A stretch of 64,000 nucleotides of DNA from Paraspadella gotoi. Taxonomy: Eukaryota > Chaetognatha. The notes below the pieces were generated by a model, which was not told the DNA's origin, searched no databases, and was given only the letters and a program-made list of their open reading frames with translations. The stretch's first letter is position 1; each line of letters opens with the position of its first letter. The stretch lies in NCBI GenBank assembly GCA_051294375.1, contig CM119263.1:31132949-31196948 (forward strand), in the 5' to 3' direction. A program made the position numbers and the translations under genes. Of this stretch, positions 45,664-57,194 are shown piece by piece.

Positions 45664-46220
45664 AATTTTAAGATTTCTTTTCACGATCCCACGTTGACCG
45701 ACCGACTAACTCGAGTCGGAATAATTAAGACTTTTTTGTTTTCGTTTTTTTGTTTCTCAGTTTGAAAAAAAAAAAACACTTTTCCTCCAGCCTATTGTAA
45801 ATTTCACCAAATGTTTTATTAAAAGCATAATTGTTTTTACCACGAAATGAACGCCTCTAATAGCGATTTGTTTTTTGGTACGTCTAGTTGCATTAAGAAT
45901 CAATTCGAAACGGAATATTGGATAGTTGGTCATTGAAGATTACAAAACTTCTCACATGAAAAATCGCCATAAACTTAATACGGAATTTAACCGTGTCTGA
46001 TGCGCGGCAACAACCTTAACAACGTATACTCAAACCAAAAAAGAATCGTTTTTAATCTTTGGAAGTTCAAAACTGTCGTTTCCATCCATTTGCAACTTTT
46101 TAAAAATATCTCCGTGTTTCCGCGATTGTTTGTTTAAAATTACATTTCGAATCGCTTTATTTTTTCGTAGCCTTCCGTCCATAACGAGATTGATCGTCAA
46201 ATGACTCGGACGCGGTCGCG
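45664..46220 (+). other. Intergenic spacer, nothing recognised
   Basis: 557-bp spacer between the CPSF6 stop and the kelch-gene start. No signal beyond AT-rich DNA. Confidence 0.45.
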
Positions 46221-49200
46221 ATGCGTCATCAAATCTTCGTCGTCTGCGACGTGACGCGTCCGCCCGTCCGTCTCCTTCCCCGTGATTCCTCCTCCTCCGA
46301 CGACGCCATCTTGTCCGCCGTCGTCTCCGTCGCCGACGTCAACGATGGACAAATCGTCGCCTTCGCGCGTCTAATCGACGACGACGACGATCTCGACGTC
46401 GCCCTTCGCCTCAAATTCAAACAACGAGATGTCGCTCTGGGTCGACTCTCTCGATGGAGCAGATGCTTGACGTGGGAGGGAGACGCGTTGAAGGCGTCGA
46501 GCGAAGATGAGGAAGAAGATGACGAGGTTACGATTTATTGCGTTTGTCAGGAGGAGGAGGAGGAGGAGGAGGAGAAGCCGAAGGTGAGGTCAAGGGTAAC
46601 TTTAGTAGAGGGGAAATTTGACCTTTGGGGTTTTTTGGCTCAAAAATTTCGACGTGGCCTAACTCGCTCTTGTTTCCCTTTCAAATTCACAGATGGGCTC
46701 ATTATGAATCATCAAATTATTAATTTATTATTTGTCCAATCTAAATTTCCAGGAAGTGACTAAAGAAAATTCAACCCCGACGACGACGACAATGACGACC
46801 ACGAAGTCTTCCTTCAAGAGAAAACGCTCCGTCCTCTCCACCGTCAACGATAAAGAGGATGAGACGGAGTCCCAGTCAGATCCCTCCACCACTCCGCCCG
46901 CCTCCGCTCCAAAGAAAGCCAAAGCCGCTCAAACTCCTCGTGGCAGAAAGCCCAAAGTCAACGGCGGAACACCCAAGACGCCAAAGACGCCCAAGACTCT
47001 TAAAACGCCCAAGACTCCGAAGACTCCCAAGACTCCTTCTCAGTTGAAAACATCGGGAAAGGTCTACAACCCCAACACCGTCTCGGGATGCTTCCTCAAC
47101 ATGCTCCTGGCCAAGTCGTCCGCGGCCGACGACTCTGAAGATGCGATGGATGAGAAGAATCTTCATCCGACGGCGACGTCGCCCGCGCACGCTGAGGCGC
47201 CATCCGAAGGCAAAGACGGTGCCAAGGAAGCAAAGAGCGAAAAGGCGCCGCCGACGCCGCGAATGGACAAAGACAAACAAAAAACCGATATCGTCAAAAC
47301 AGAATCCGCCGTGCCGAGTGATTGCGGCGCCAAAATAGAGAAGGCGTCGGGGAAAGAAAAAGACGCCCCGATGGTGGAGAAGGCGCCGTCGAGAAACAAA
47401 GAGGGCGTTAAGGAGACGAAGGTGGAAAAGGCGCCGGGGACCAAGTTTTTGGTTCAAGCTTTGTTGGGCGACGATTCCGACGGTGAAGAGAAAAAGGAGG
47501 GGGAGAAGGCGGAAGAAGATTCGTGTGAGGTCAGTTGACAAAGAATGATTAACCCAGTTTTCCCATTTATTTCATTGATTTCATTTCTTTTCCCTTTTTT
47601 TTCGCCCACAGTTCCGCATCCTCTCCTCCACAGTCCTCACTCCATCGCCCACAGTCCGTTGGGGCCACAGTCAGTGCTTCGTCTCTTCCCCCTCTGGTAG
47701 TCACGTGGTCGTCGTCGGTGGACAGACGATCAAGAGCGCCTTCTGCCGCGACGCCGCTTGGCTCTTCGATCCCGGATTCGGAGAGTGGGAGGCGTTGGAG
47801 ACCGGCGCCGCCGGATCCCAGGTATCTTGAGTGGGAGTGGGGTTGGTTTGTTATTTGCTTTGAAGGGGAAAAGGGGAAAAAAGAATCATTTTTAGTGAAG
47901 AAATGGAAAAGTTAGGTATTTATTATCCTCCCTCGCTGACAAAGTATTAATCTACTATCTAGGAAAAAAGTATATCACACTTGAGGGGTATTGAAGGCGT
48001 GAGGAAATAGAAAAAAAAATAATAGTATATTTCGCGAAGAGTAAAAATTAAAGAATATATTGTGGCAGCAAGACTTAAAGCTGCCTCACTGAAACTGTCC
48101 GTCCTCAGCCTCGTCTCAATGGCTGAGCAGGCTAAATCTTCTCATTCCATCCGTGCGTCCCGGGTTCAATCCCTGGTATCCCGGTTCTGGCTTAAATGTG
48201 ACGGTGCCGGTATAAACATGCCAGTGACAGGAGGCGGTCACTGAAGGTCCGCAGCCCCTACGCCAGTTAGTGAGATACCCCGCGCCCCGGGTATCACAGG
48301 CTATCCTCCCGTTGCCATAAGTGGTGAGCCCTACTCTCGAACACGCAACCACTGCGCACCGTGCGCCCACGCTTACGTCGCTTAGGGTATGCATATCACG
48401 CCTATGCCCTACTTCTCTGGTAACGCTCCAGACTCGCTCGCTCGCTCGCCCGCTCGCTCTCACTATGGCAATGAGATCAAAACCTTCTCTCAGACATCTC
48501 CTCAGGATTGAGGCCCCTGTGGAGAAGTCTGGTGGGGGATCCTGTGGCAGCAAGACTTAAAGCTGCCTCACTGCTGTCCGTCCTCAGCCTCGTCTCAATG
48601 GCTGAGCAGGCTAAATCTTTTCATTCCATCCGTGCGTCCCGGGTTCAATCCTTGGGTATCCCGGTTCTGGCTTAAATGTGACGTGCCGGTATAAACATGC
48701 CATGACAGGAGGCGGTCACTGAGGGTCCCAGCCCCTACGCCAGTTGGTGATATACCCCGCGCCCCGGGTATCACAGGCTATCCTCCCGTTGCCATAATAT
48801 CGTTAAACAAAATATACCGAGGGAGGAGGAGGAAGAAAAAAGAGGAAGAAGAAGAGGAGAATGGGACAGCAAGCTAAATCTTCCTCTGTCATATAATTGT
48901 TAATAAAAAATATATAAAACATTGATAAAATATTTTTAATATTTGGTATGCCTTTCCTCGGCATTAATTACTGCTTGCATTTATCTGGGCATGCTTTCAT
49001 ACAGCAAATTGAGGTATGATAGTAAAATATTTTTTTATATCTTAAACGTAATTATTTTCAGCTCTGTTGTGCGTTTTATGTAGATTTGGAAACAATCTGA
49101 TTTTTTTTAAAATCAAACAAGTTTTTGAGTAGATATCCTTTATTAAAAATGTGGTATACTTTTTTCCTAGATAGTAATTCTTATCTTCCTCCTCCGGAAG

Positions 49201-50497
49201 GCGCCCGGCATGCGAATGGGTCACACCGCCGTCTTCGACGCCAAGAGAAATTGTATCTTCGTCTACGGAGGATCGAAGAATCTTCGCTGGTTCAAGGACA
49301 TGCACATGCTGGACTTGGAGAAGGGAGGCTGGAAAGAACTCAAGACCACCGGTGCTTAAGACTCGAGAGACTTTAAAGATGAGACTCAATCTTATTGCCC
49401 TTTTGTTGTTTTCTAAAAAAAATAAGGCAACGCCCCGACGCGATCTTACCATTCCGCCATCTTGTATCGCGACGAGATTTGGGTCTTTGGTGGAATCTTT
49501 CCTAATCCTGGAACCGAACCCGACGGTTGCAGCGATTCCATCGAGGTTGGGGGGATTGGAACCGTCGCCCTTTTGTCTCTTCTGTTGACTCTCAATTTTA
49601 GTATCTTATTCAAAGATGGTTCACCTCGTTCTAGGTCTACTCTTCCGCCACTGGTGGATGGTACACCCCCGAGGTGACGGGCCCCAAGCCAATGCCTCGC
49701 TCGGGCCATAGTGCGACGTTGCTTGGCGAGAAGATGCTCGTCTTCGGTGGGTGGGACATGCCCTCCATCTTCAACGACATTCAAGTCTTTGACCTTACCT
49801 TCGCCGAGTGGCAGGCGCCTCTGCCTATCCGGGTGAGGTGGATGGTATTTGATGCATTAATTTATTTTAACAATTTATTTTTACCGACTGAGATAGAGGC
49901 AAAGTATATTATTTTTCCTCAACTTGTCCAAATTTAGGGGCAAGAAAGCTTCTATAAATTTATATTGTTTGTAACAATTCCATATAGTATCAAGAAAGAA
50001 TGATCTATATGGATTCTTTCCTTCCTAGGGATCTCTTCCTCCTCCCCGCTGCTGGCACGCCTCCGCTCTCCTCCAACGCCCCCACCCTCGCCTCTTCGTC
50101 CACGGTGGCTTCAACGGCGACGCCCCTCTCGACGACGCTTGGGTGCTGGACATGCCGCAAGGGCTCAACTCGACCCCCTCGACCAAGGCATTTGTCAGCT
50201 GGACCAAGCTTGTTCTTCCTGGGCTCAAGCTCAGCGCCCGAGCAGGACATTCGGCCGTCTGCGTCGGAGTCAATGAGGTTTTTTGCTTTGACGATTTGCT
50301 GTCGTTGCTGCTGTTTCGATTAAAGTTAATGCTGTTGTTCCATTCATTGAGTTGTTTTTTTCCAGAACGACGACGACCACGACGGCTGCGAAGAGACGAC
50401 GAAGGAAAGGATCGTCATCTTTGGCGGCGGAAACAACAATGGAAAGTTCTTCAACACGACGACAGTCATGGAGGCTCCGACTCGCGTCGAACTCTGA
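46221..50497 (+). CDS. Kelch-repeat protein with long basic N-terminal region
   Basis: Eight exons join in phase: 46221-46583, 46753-47529, 47612-47821, 49201-49351, 49427-49545, 49635-49832, 50029-50277 and 50366-50497. They give 732 residues. The first 120 residues end in a Glu run. Residues 122-380 are Lys/Pro/Thr-rich, with a TPK array (about 46,970-47,040), suggesting nuclear location and kinase sites. The C-terminal half is a kelch propeller. Successive blades show the paired glycines and spaced Trp: HVVVVGGQ...WLFDPGFGEWE, CIFVYGGS...MLDLEKGGW, EIWVFGGI, KMLVFGGWD...VFDLTFAEW, RLFVHGGF...WVLDMP and RIVIFGGG. Each blade lies on about one exon. Kelch propellers bind protein partners. There is no BTB domain, so it is not a CUL3 adaptor of the usual type. 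I cannot name an orthologue. A SINE dimer occupies intron 3. Confidence 0.8.
48061..48798 (+). repeat. tRNA-derived SINE dimer in kelch-gene intron 3
   Basis: Nearly identical to the dimer at 42001-42742 but in the opposite orientation. A boxes TGGCTGAGCAGG are at about 48,119 and 48,599, with B boxes GGGTTCAATCC about 35 bp downstream of each. The whole intron runs 47822-49200. Confidence 0.88.
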
Positions 50498-51018
50498 TCC
50501 CCCGACAATGGTTTCATTAGAACTCAGTCGTGGTCCGCTTTTGCGTTCGAATACGATTTTATTTCACGAAACATCACATCTGAATAAACGTTACATTTCA
50601 TTAAACATCATCTATGATTACATTACATCTCTCTAAACATCATAAGTGCCTAATCTCCCCTTTTTTTCGTTGAATCTCTGGATTAAGTTTCTACGCTCGT
50701 CGTGATCGTTTGGGAATTTTCGCATATTTTCAAGCTTTGGTGGAATCATAAATGCCATAAATTTTGGTAATAATTTTTATCTGCCGATTACGGATCGTGT
50801 ATTCCGCATTATTTCTTGTGCCCTCAACTCATGAAGGGAAATTAAAACTTCTGACATTCTTACAATAGCCGAGAAAATTTTTTCTAAATAGTCGGTGTAT
50901 TTTTTTTTTCACTCTGCCATTTCGATAATTTACTTGTTAATGTTAAGTTTGGTTATAGTTTACATTATTCTTTGCCTTTTGACTATCAGATATACTATTT
51001 ATACATATAAAAAGCTAA
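50498..51018 (+). other. Intergenic spacer, nothing recognised
   Basis: AT-rich spacer of 521 bp between the kelch-gene stop and the NF-YB start. Confidence 0.45.
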
Positions 51019-52418
51019 ATGACTTCTCAGGAAGAGGACGATGACGACTTCGTGAGCAACCTTCTCGCCGAAGGCAAGTCTTAATTAATTTCTTTTGTGA
51101 TAAGAATAAATTATGATACATAATTGATTCGCAGCTGATGAAGAGAAGTTCCGCGCTGACGTCGACTACGATGATGAGGAAGAGGAAGAAGAAGGATTCT
51201 CGGAGAAAATTCGAGATCAAGATCGATTTCTTCCGATCGCGAACGTTGGGAAAGTAATGAAGGACTGGTGGGTAAGGGTTGGGAGAAGTACTCGCTCCAT
51301 CCAATATATTGCGCTGCAGTTACTTTATATCCAGTGTATTTATGACACGCACTGCATCGTAATTTCCTTTTATTCTTTATAGTTATAGTATATTTCCTGA
51401 AGGCCGCGCTCTCAGTCGCTTAGATCTGAGGTTTTTTTCTGTCTTAATAAATGTGAGCAACCGACTATAAGCGAGTTATGATAATCGAAACAGATCGAAA
51501 GACCGACCGAAAAGTGGCTTAGAGTTACTCCGCGAGTACTCGCGGCGCAAATAAAAAGGAGAGTCCTGTGAGACTTAGAGATTAGTTACGGGTGGAGGGG
51601 AGAAGGAAAGACTCGAAGAGGAAACTTGTATGAAATTGGTAGAACCAATTAAGAAGTATCTTGCCCCTAACTTAGGACAGGCTATGGTGGGTGAAGGCCC
51701 CATCCCTCTTACGAGATAATCACAAAGCTTTTAATCAAGACTCTCTCACAGTCTAGTCTATTCACTTTAGAGTACCTGGCTTCCCTAATCCCTATCAATG
51801 AAGCGGTATAATATTTTAAAGTAACTCAACTTCCTTCTCTCCCCTTCAGCCTTCCTTCCAACTCCAAAATGTCCAAGGACTCGAAGATGTGCATCCAGGA
51901 ATGCGTGTCCGAGTTCGTCTCCTTCGTGACGTCGGAGGCGGCGGAGAGATGTCATCTGGAGAAACGCAAGACGGTCAACGGGGAAGACATCCTCTTTGCC
52001 ATGTCCACTCTCGGGTTCGACTCTTACGTGGAGCCACTCAATATTTTTCTGACTAGATACAGGGAGACAATCAAGTCGGAGAAGATGGGAATACCTGTCC
52101 CTTCTGTGCCGGAGAATTTGGTTAGAAGGGAAGAGGTAGTGATTTTGAAGTGGAAGGGATTACACATTGGTGAAAACTGACCAGTCGACCTTTACCATAT
52201 CGTTAACGGGTTCATCCTCGACATAGGCTCCTGTTAAAGTGGCCCTTCCCACCCGGTTCATAGCCGCGCCTCCAACGATCCTTCATGATGTCGAGTCCAT
52301 CGCTCACGTGACCAACTCCCTCGTCGCGCCTCCGCAGCATCAGCAGCAGATGCCTGTCTACACCGCCGCGTATCAGCCGCAGGGTGATCAGCAGCCACAA
52401 GTTCATTATTCAAATTGA
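51019..52418 (+). CDS. NFYB: NF-YB, CCAAT-binding histone-fold subunit
   Basis: Four exons, 51019-51073, 51135-51267, 51850-52120 and 52227-52418, give 216 residues (human 207). The acidic start leads to the conserved IRDQDRFLPIANVGKVMK block, then LPSNSKMSKDSKMCIQECVSEFVSF, of which the Cys-containing helix is diagnostic, and KRKTVNGEDILFAM and TLGFDSYVEPL. This is the H2B-like histone fold of NF-YB. It pairs with NF-YC and then NF-YA to bind CCAAT promoters. The C-terminus is Gln/Pro-rich. Intron 1 uses a GC donor (GAAG|GCAAGT at 51074-51075), which is required by phase. Intron 2 uses GTGGGT at 51268, also chosen by phase over the stronger GTAAGG 4 bases later. Intron 2 contains a dispersed repeat. 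Confidence 0.94.
51655..51815 (+). repeat. Dispersed repeat shared with 27,955-28,075
   Basis: Shares ATCTTGCCC, GGCCCCATCCCTCTTACGAG, TGGCTTCCC and AATGAAGCGGTATAAT, in the same order, with the repeat in TCERG1 intron 1. The SINE-like core is absent here. Confidence 0.65.
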
Positions 52419-53227
52419 TGAATCTCATATATATATTTTTTTTTTTAAATTTAATCTTTTTTAGATTTTTTAATATACGTAATATTCTTATTGTTAAACT
52501 TCAAAACAACAAGGTTCATGCTGCGTCTGTGATAACACTGATACCTTAATTTTAATAGTTGATCTTTTTGAATCCAATTAGCTGTAAAACATTTTTTGGC
52601 TTACTGATTTGCTGTTTTTTGCTTCTATGTTTTCGAAGCGTGAGCAACTATACAATGTATACATGTGTGCCAATTTTTTTTTCCTTCTTTGATGCCAATA
52701 AATTTTTCGTCTGTTATGTTTATCGTTTTTTTTCTTTAGGTTTTACATTTTTTGTAAATTTTTATTGTTGGAAAAAAAATGAGTTGCATCCCTTGCCGTC
52801 AAATAACAACAACAACATTCCCTAATTAAAACAACAACAATCGGGTAAAGAAATGAAAAAAACTATTCTGACCATCTTCCCTTTCTCGCGTCCTTCCTTG
52901 ATAATCCTCAATTCCTTTTGTTCAACAGGAAGTAAAACATTTTTCTCTCTTCACTATTCGCTCAACAAACACGAGGAAAAAGACTCTAAGTAAAAATCAT
53001 CTCTACTCAAAGAAGTAATAAAAGAAACTTAAATCAGCCCAAGCATAAAAATACCAAAAAAATAATCACCGTCACCAATTTTGACAAAAGAATATTACAA
53101 AAGAATTCCCGACCGAGTTTTAATCGTTTTGGTTTGAGATTCTTCTCGTTTCGCTTTTTGTCAAAAACCAACTCGATATTTCGCGGTTGTTACAACGACG
53201 ACGACAACAACAACAACAAGTAGTACG
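52419..53227 (+). other. Intergenic spacer before cyclin B
   Basis: AT-rich, with AAC repeats near 52,800 and 53,205. No gene recognised. Short CAAC/GACGAC runs directly precede the cyclin B ATG. Confidence 0.45.
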
Positions 53228-55622
53228 ATGGCTCTCAGGTTAAGAGACAACGCTCTTAGCCAAGGTAGGTCGATGCGAAGACGATCCTTTGATCGAGGAT
53301 CTAATCTTAGTTTTAAAAAGTCTTTTATCTCCTCGAATTCAAGGCTCGGAAAACGCGACCGTCTCCTCCAAGTCGGTCGTCATGGGAACGCAGGCTACGG
53401 CCAACGTGACGACTCGGCGTCGGTTGGCCGACGTTTCCAATATCAACGGCGCCGGGATCGTCGAAAGCTCCAAGCACGGACAAGTGAGAGTCGAATCAAA
53501 ATTTGGTGGGAACCAAATTTGACAGCTCTAATGTTGGGAAAATATTTGAACTTGAGATAACTTCGTGGAGATTATTTAACGACTGAAAGCCTCATTTTAA
53601 CATAAATAGTAAAGATAGTGAAAGTAAGAAGTTAGTAAAAAGATGAGCCGTGACTCGTCAGGCGAGAGACGCGCGCGCGGGAAGAAAGAGAACTCGAGCT
53701 TCGCCGTCGGCGATGAGAGTTTGGGCGGATGACTCGATGGAGTCGGTCGTGGTGAGGCTCACGGCTGAAATCACTTTCCAAGAGAACCATCACTTACACG
53801 TATCCCTTTTTTGAGGACAGAAACCGACGGAGGTAGCGAAACCAACTTTGGGACTCAAGAAGTCGTTAGCCACTCGCAATTTGCTCGCGCCGCTTAAGGT
53901 GGAGGAGACGAAGCCGTCGAAAGCCTCTGCTGCAGCGGCCTCGGCGACTGCGGTGACAGTGAAGCAGGATGCGGCGTCGGCGGTAGTGAGGAAGGAGCAG
54001 GAGGCGTATTCGGGTGAGAGAGATTAGATGATTTTTAAATGGGGAGCGATTATTGACTTTTATCTTCTCTGTTTCTCTATCTCCCTCAGTTCACTCCCTT
54101 TCAACCTTCGTCGAAGACATCGACATCGTCGACGGCGACAACCCTCAACTCTGCGCCGAATACGTCAAGGACATCTACGTCTACCTGCGCCGTCTCGAGC
54201 GAGAATACGCCGTCGCCGAAGATTACCTGGCGGCGAAACCTGGAGCGAAGGTCAAGCCCGAGATCAACGCCAAGATGAGGACCATTCTCGTCGATTGGCT
54301 CATTCAGGTTGTTGGGGCTTTGGGAGATGGAGAGTAAATCGTGAGTTAGATGCGAGTTAATGAGTGAAAGATAAATTGTTTAAAATATTATGTAAAATAG
54401 GACGTAAGTAAATGAGTCACTTAAATAGTGCTAAGAGGTAAAAGTGCAAGAGCGGTTAAGGGAAATTACACGAATTGTTTTTTTGTTTTTCTTTTTTAGG
54501 TCCACCAGCGCTTCAGCCTCCTTCAAGAGACTCTCTACCTCACGGTTGCCATCCTCGATCGCTATCTACAAGTCCGCTGCGAAGTTGTCAAGAGAAAGAA
54601 GCTTCAATTGGTTGGGGTGACCTGCATGTGGATCGCTTCAAAGTACGAGGAGATGTACGCGCCGGAGATCAACGATTTTGTCTACATTACAGACAACGCC
54701 TATAACTCGGTGCGTGGGTGGTATTTTAGGGTTAAATGCTGGTGATTGATGTACTTGGATTGCATCGCGTCAAGTTGTCCATTTTGCAGGCCGAAATTCG
54801 CCAGATGGAGCTGGATGTGTTGAGGCAGTTGGACTTCAACCTCGGAAAGCCGCTGCCGCTTCACTTTCTTCGCCGCAATTCGAAGGCCGCAGGAGTCGAT
54901 GCGACGCAACACAACTTCGCCAAGTTCTTCATGGAGATCACGTTGCAGGTTCACTAGCTGAATATTTTTTTGACCAGATAAATGATATTCTCAGTAAGTT
55001 TATCGAGTGACTTTTGATTCGCCTGTAATGAGCTATAATGTGCAGCAGTTAAGATTATTTCTGGCATCGTTGAATTCTTTTTTTCTAAGAAGATAATAAT
55101 ATTATTTTTCGGTTACTTTACATCACTTGTTGGAATTATTTGGTTTATTAACGAATATTAGAACCCTCCCTTCCTATAAATGCCTTTTAATTCAATGCTT
55201 CTGTTTTTTATTTGGCGCCAGGAATACGCGTTCGTCCACGTGTCGCCCTCTCAGCTGGCGGCGGCGGCGCTTTGCCTCTCCTGCCGCGTCGTCAACGAAG
55301 ACTTCGCCAAAAACGGCGGCGACGTAGAGAAGCTCAAGTGGGAAGACAAGATGGTGCACTACTCGGGGTAAGTTTTCTTTTTAGAGGAGAAGAAGAAGGT
55401 AAGTTTCTTTTATATTATTAATCAATGACGAACAATGATCCCAGGTACAAAGAATCGGAACTGGCGAAACTAATATCGCTCATCGCTTCTTTCGTCGTCA
55501 AATCCGAGACGAGCAAGTTGAACTACGTCAAACAGAAATACCAAAGCAGCAAATTCCTGCGCATCTCTTCCTCGCCGCTGCTTAAGACCGAAGCCTTTCT
55601 GCAAATCGCCGGAGGAAAGTGA
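53228..55622 (+). CDS. CCNB: Cyclin B, mitotic cyclin
   Basis: Eight exons join in phase: 53228-53264, 53344-53483, 53821-54013, 54090-54307, 54500-54709, 54790-54948, 55222-55367 and 55445-55622. They give 426 residues, the usual length. A destruction box RRRLADVSN (residues 37-45, RxxLxxxxN) targets it to the APC/C at anaphase. The linker is Ala/Lys/Glu-rich. The cyclin box begins near [12 protein letters not shown] and holds [13 protein letters not shown], then [28 protein letters not shown] and YITDNAY. The second cyclin fold has [16 protein letters not shown] and ends near YKESEL. This pattern is the B type ([17 protein letters not shown] matches cyclin B rather than A). With CDK1 it drives entry into mitosis. 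The split between B1, B2 and B3 subtypes is not decided. Confidence 0.94.
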
Positions 55623-56701
55623 ATTGGGAGCGAGGAAGACGACGACGACGACGAAGTCTGAGAGACAAAAGAAAAGGGGGGGCCTCGAGAGTCGCTCATG
55701 AGGCCCCCTCCACACACCCCCGAGCACGCCGCTTTCAACGTCGCCCTTCGGGACTCCCGCTTTTTCTTCAGAATCTCGTCGCTTCGTAGAAAAAAACAAA
55801 ACTGTTTCTTCCCTAAATTTACGTTTTTAAATTGAAAGACTTTTTCAAAACATTTTGATGATTACTTGATTACCATTAGTCTGTTGTTCTGTGTCCTTTG
55901 ATTAAAAACGATTTACACTCTACGCGTCCCGAGTTCTGATTTGTTGAGCAGGTTTTTAAATGTTTTTTATTCTCTAAGGATGCAGCGTTTGTATTTTTGT
56001 AAACTTTTTTAGAAATATATTTTTGTACTAACATTCCACGTGGGTTCTGTGAAGAACGTATAGCTTCATTTTATTCCCTTCAACCTATTATTGTATTTTT
56101 TCCACGACGTCTAATTTTACGAAGCCTATTTAACTTTATTTTTAATATATTTAACGGAATATGGACGTCCTTTTCAGACTTACAATTTTGTTGGCAATAA
56201 TGTTATATCTCGAACTGAGATAACTCTTTTTTTTAAATTGTTAAGCATTTTTAAATGCTTCTCCATTGTTAAACCTATCAGTTGCGTTACTTAGTTAAAA
56301 AGAGTGTTGTTTTATAAAAATTAATGGCTTTGATTTAGCTAACCTGTTTTTGCTCGGTTGTAGTTGTTAAAGCACATATTATGAGTGTTAATAATTTCAT
56401 TACTCGGCTGACAAATTCCATTGTCCAATTCATTTACATTTATTTGTATAGTTTTGTTATAAATTGATGAATCGCGAGCATCGAATGGAGACGTGAATAT
56501 CCTCGAGAAAACATTTACAGAGATCTTTGACTTTGTAACTGCAATTGCATCTCATTGATTCTGGATCGACGATCATCGCCACGAGTTCATATCGATCGTT
56601 CTTGTCTTTTGTTTTTATTTCTTTTCGCAACTTCGATCATTCGATCCCAATTTATATCTTCATCTTTTCCTCATCGTTCCTTCGCCTTCAACCCCACGTT
56701 A

Positions 56702-56762
<61 letters not shown>

Positions 56763-57194
56763 CTTGCTTTCGCCCTTGTTACGCGACTTCTCCGTTTACC
56801 ATAACCTCAACATTTCAACTTCTCTCGTCTGCTTAAATCGCTTCATTCTCGCCGACTCATCTGCTAACTATACAACCACAATCATCTGCTTTTTTTATTC
56901 TTGCTTCCATATTTTCAAACTCACGCGTCTCTTTTTGTTTTAAAACGTCAACTTGCGTATTTGTTACTATGGCAACTGTTTCTGTGAACTGAAGTATTTC
57001 ATTTTTTTTCAGTCCCGCTCTCTTTTCCCACAAATTTTCTGTTCACTCTTCCTTAGTATATAATAACTTAACCGTTGGATGATCCATCTATTTCATTCTT
57101 TAACCTCTATTCCCATTTGTAGGAATAAAGTTTATAAAATAAAGCGTCACTGACGAGTCGAATTCATCCCTAACTCGATTCCGCTTGAAAAAAA
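55623..57194 (+). other. Intergenic region before RPLP0, with (CT)n
   Basis: AT-rich spacer with a (CT)n array of about 56 bp at 56704-56759. A possible acceptor (TTGTAG at 57117-57122) just before the ATG hints at a 5'-UTR intron of RPLP0. Nothing else recognised. Confidence 0.5.
56704..56759. repeat. (CT)n microsatellite
   Basis: Uninterrupted CT dinucleotides, about 28 copies. Confidence 0.97.

Noticed and set aside
42075-48660. True tRNA genes at the A/B boxes
   Set aside because: The boxes are present, but an acceptor stem and anticodon arm cannot be folded, and the same sequence is repeated with a common body. These are SINE heads.
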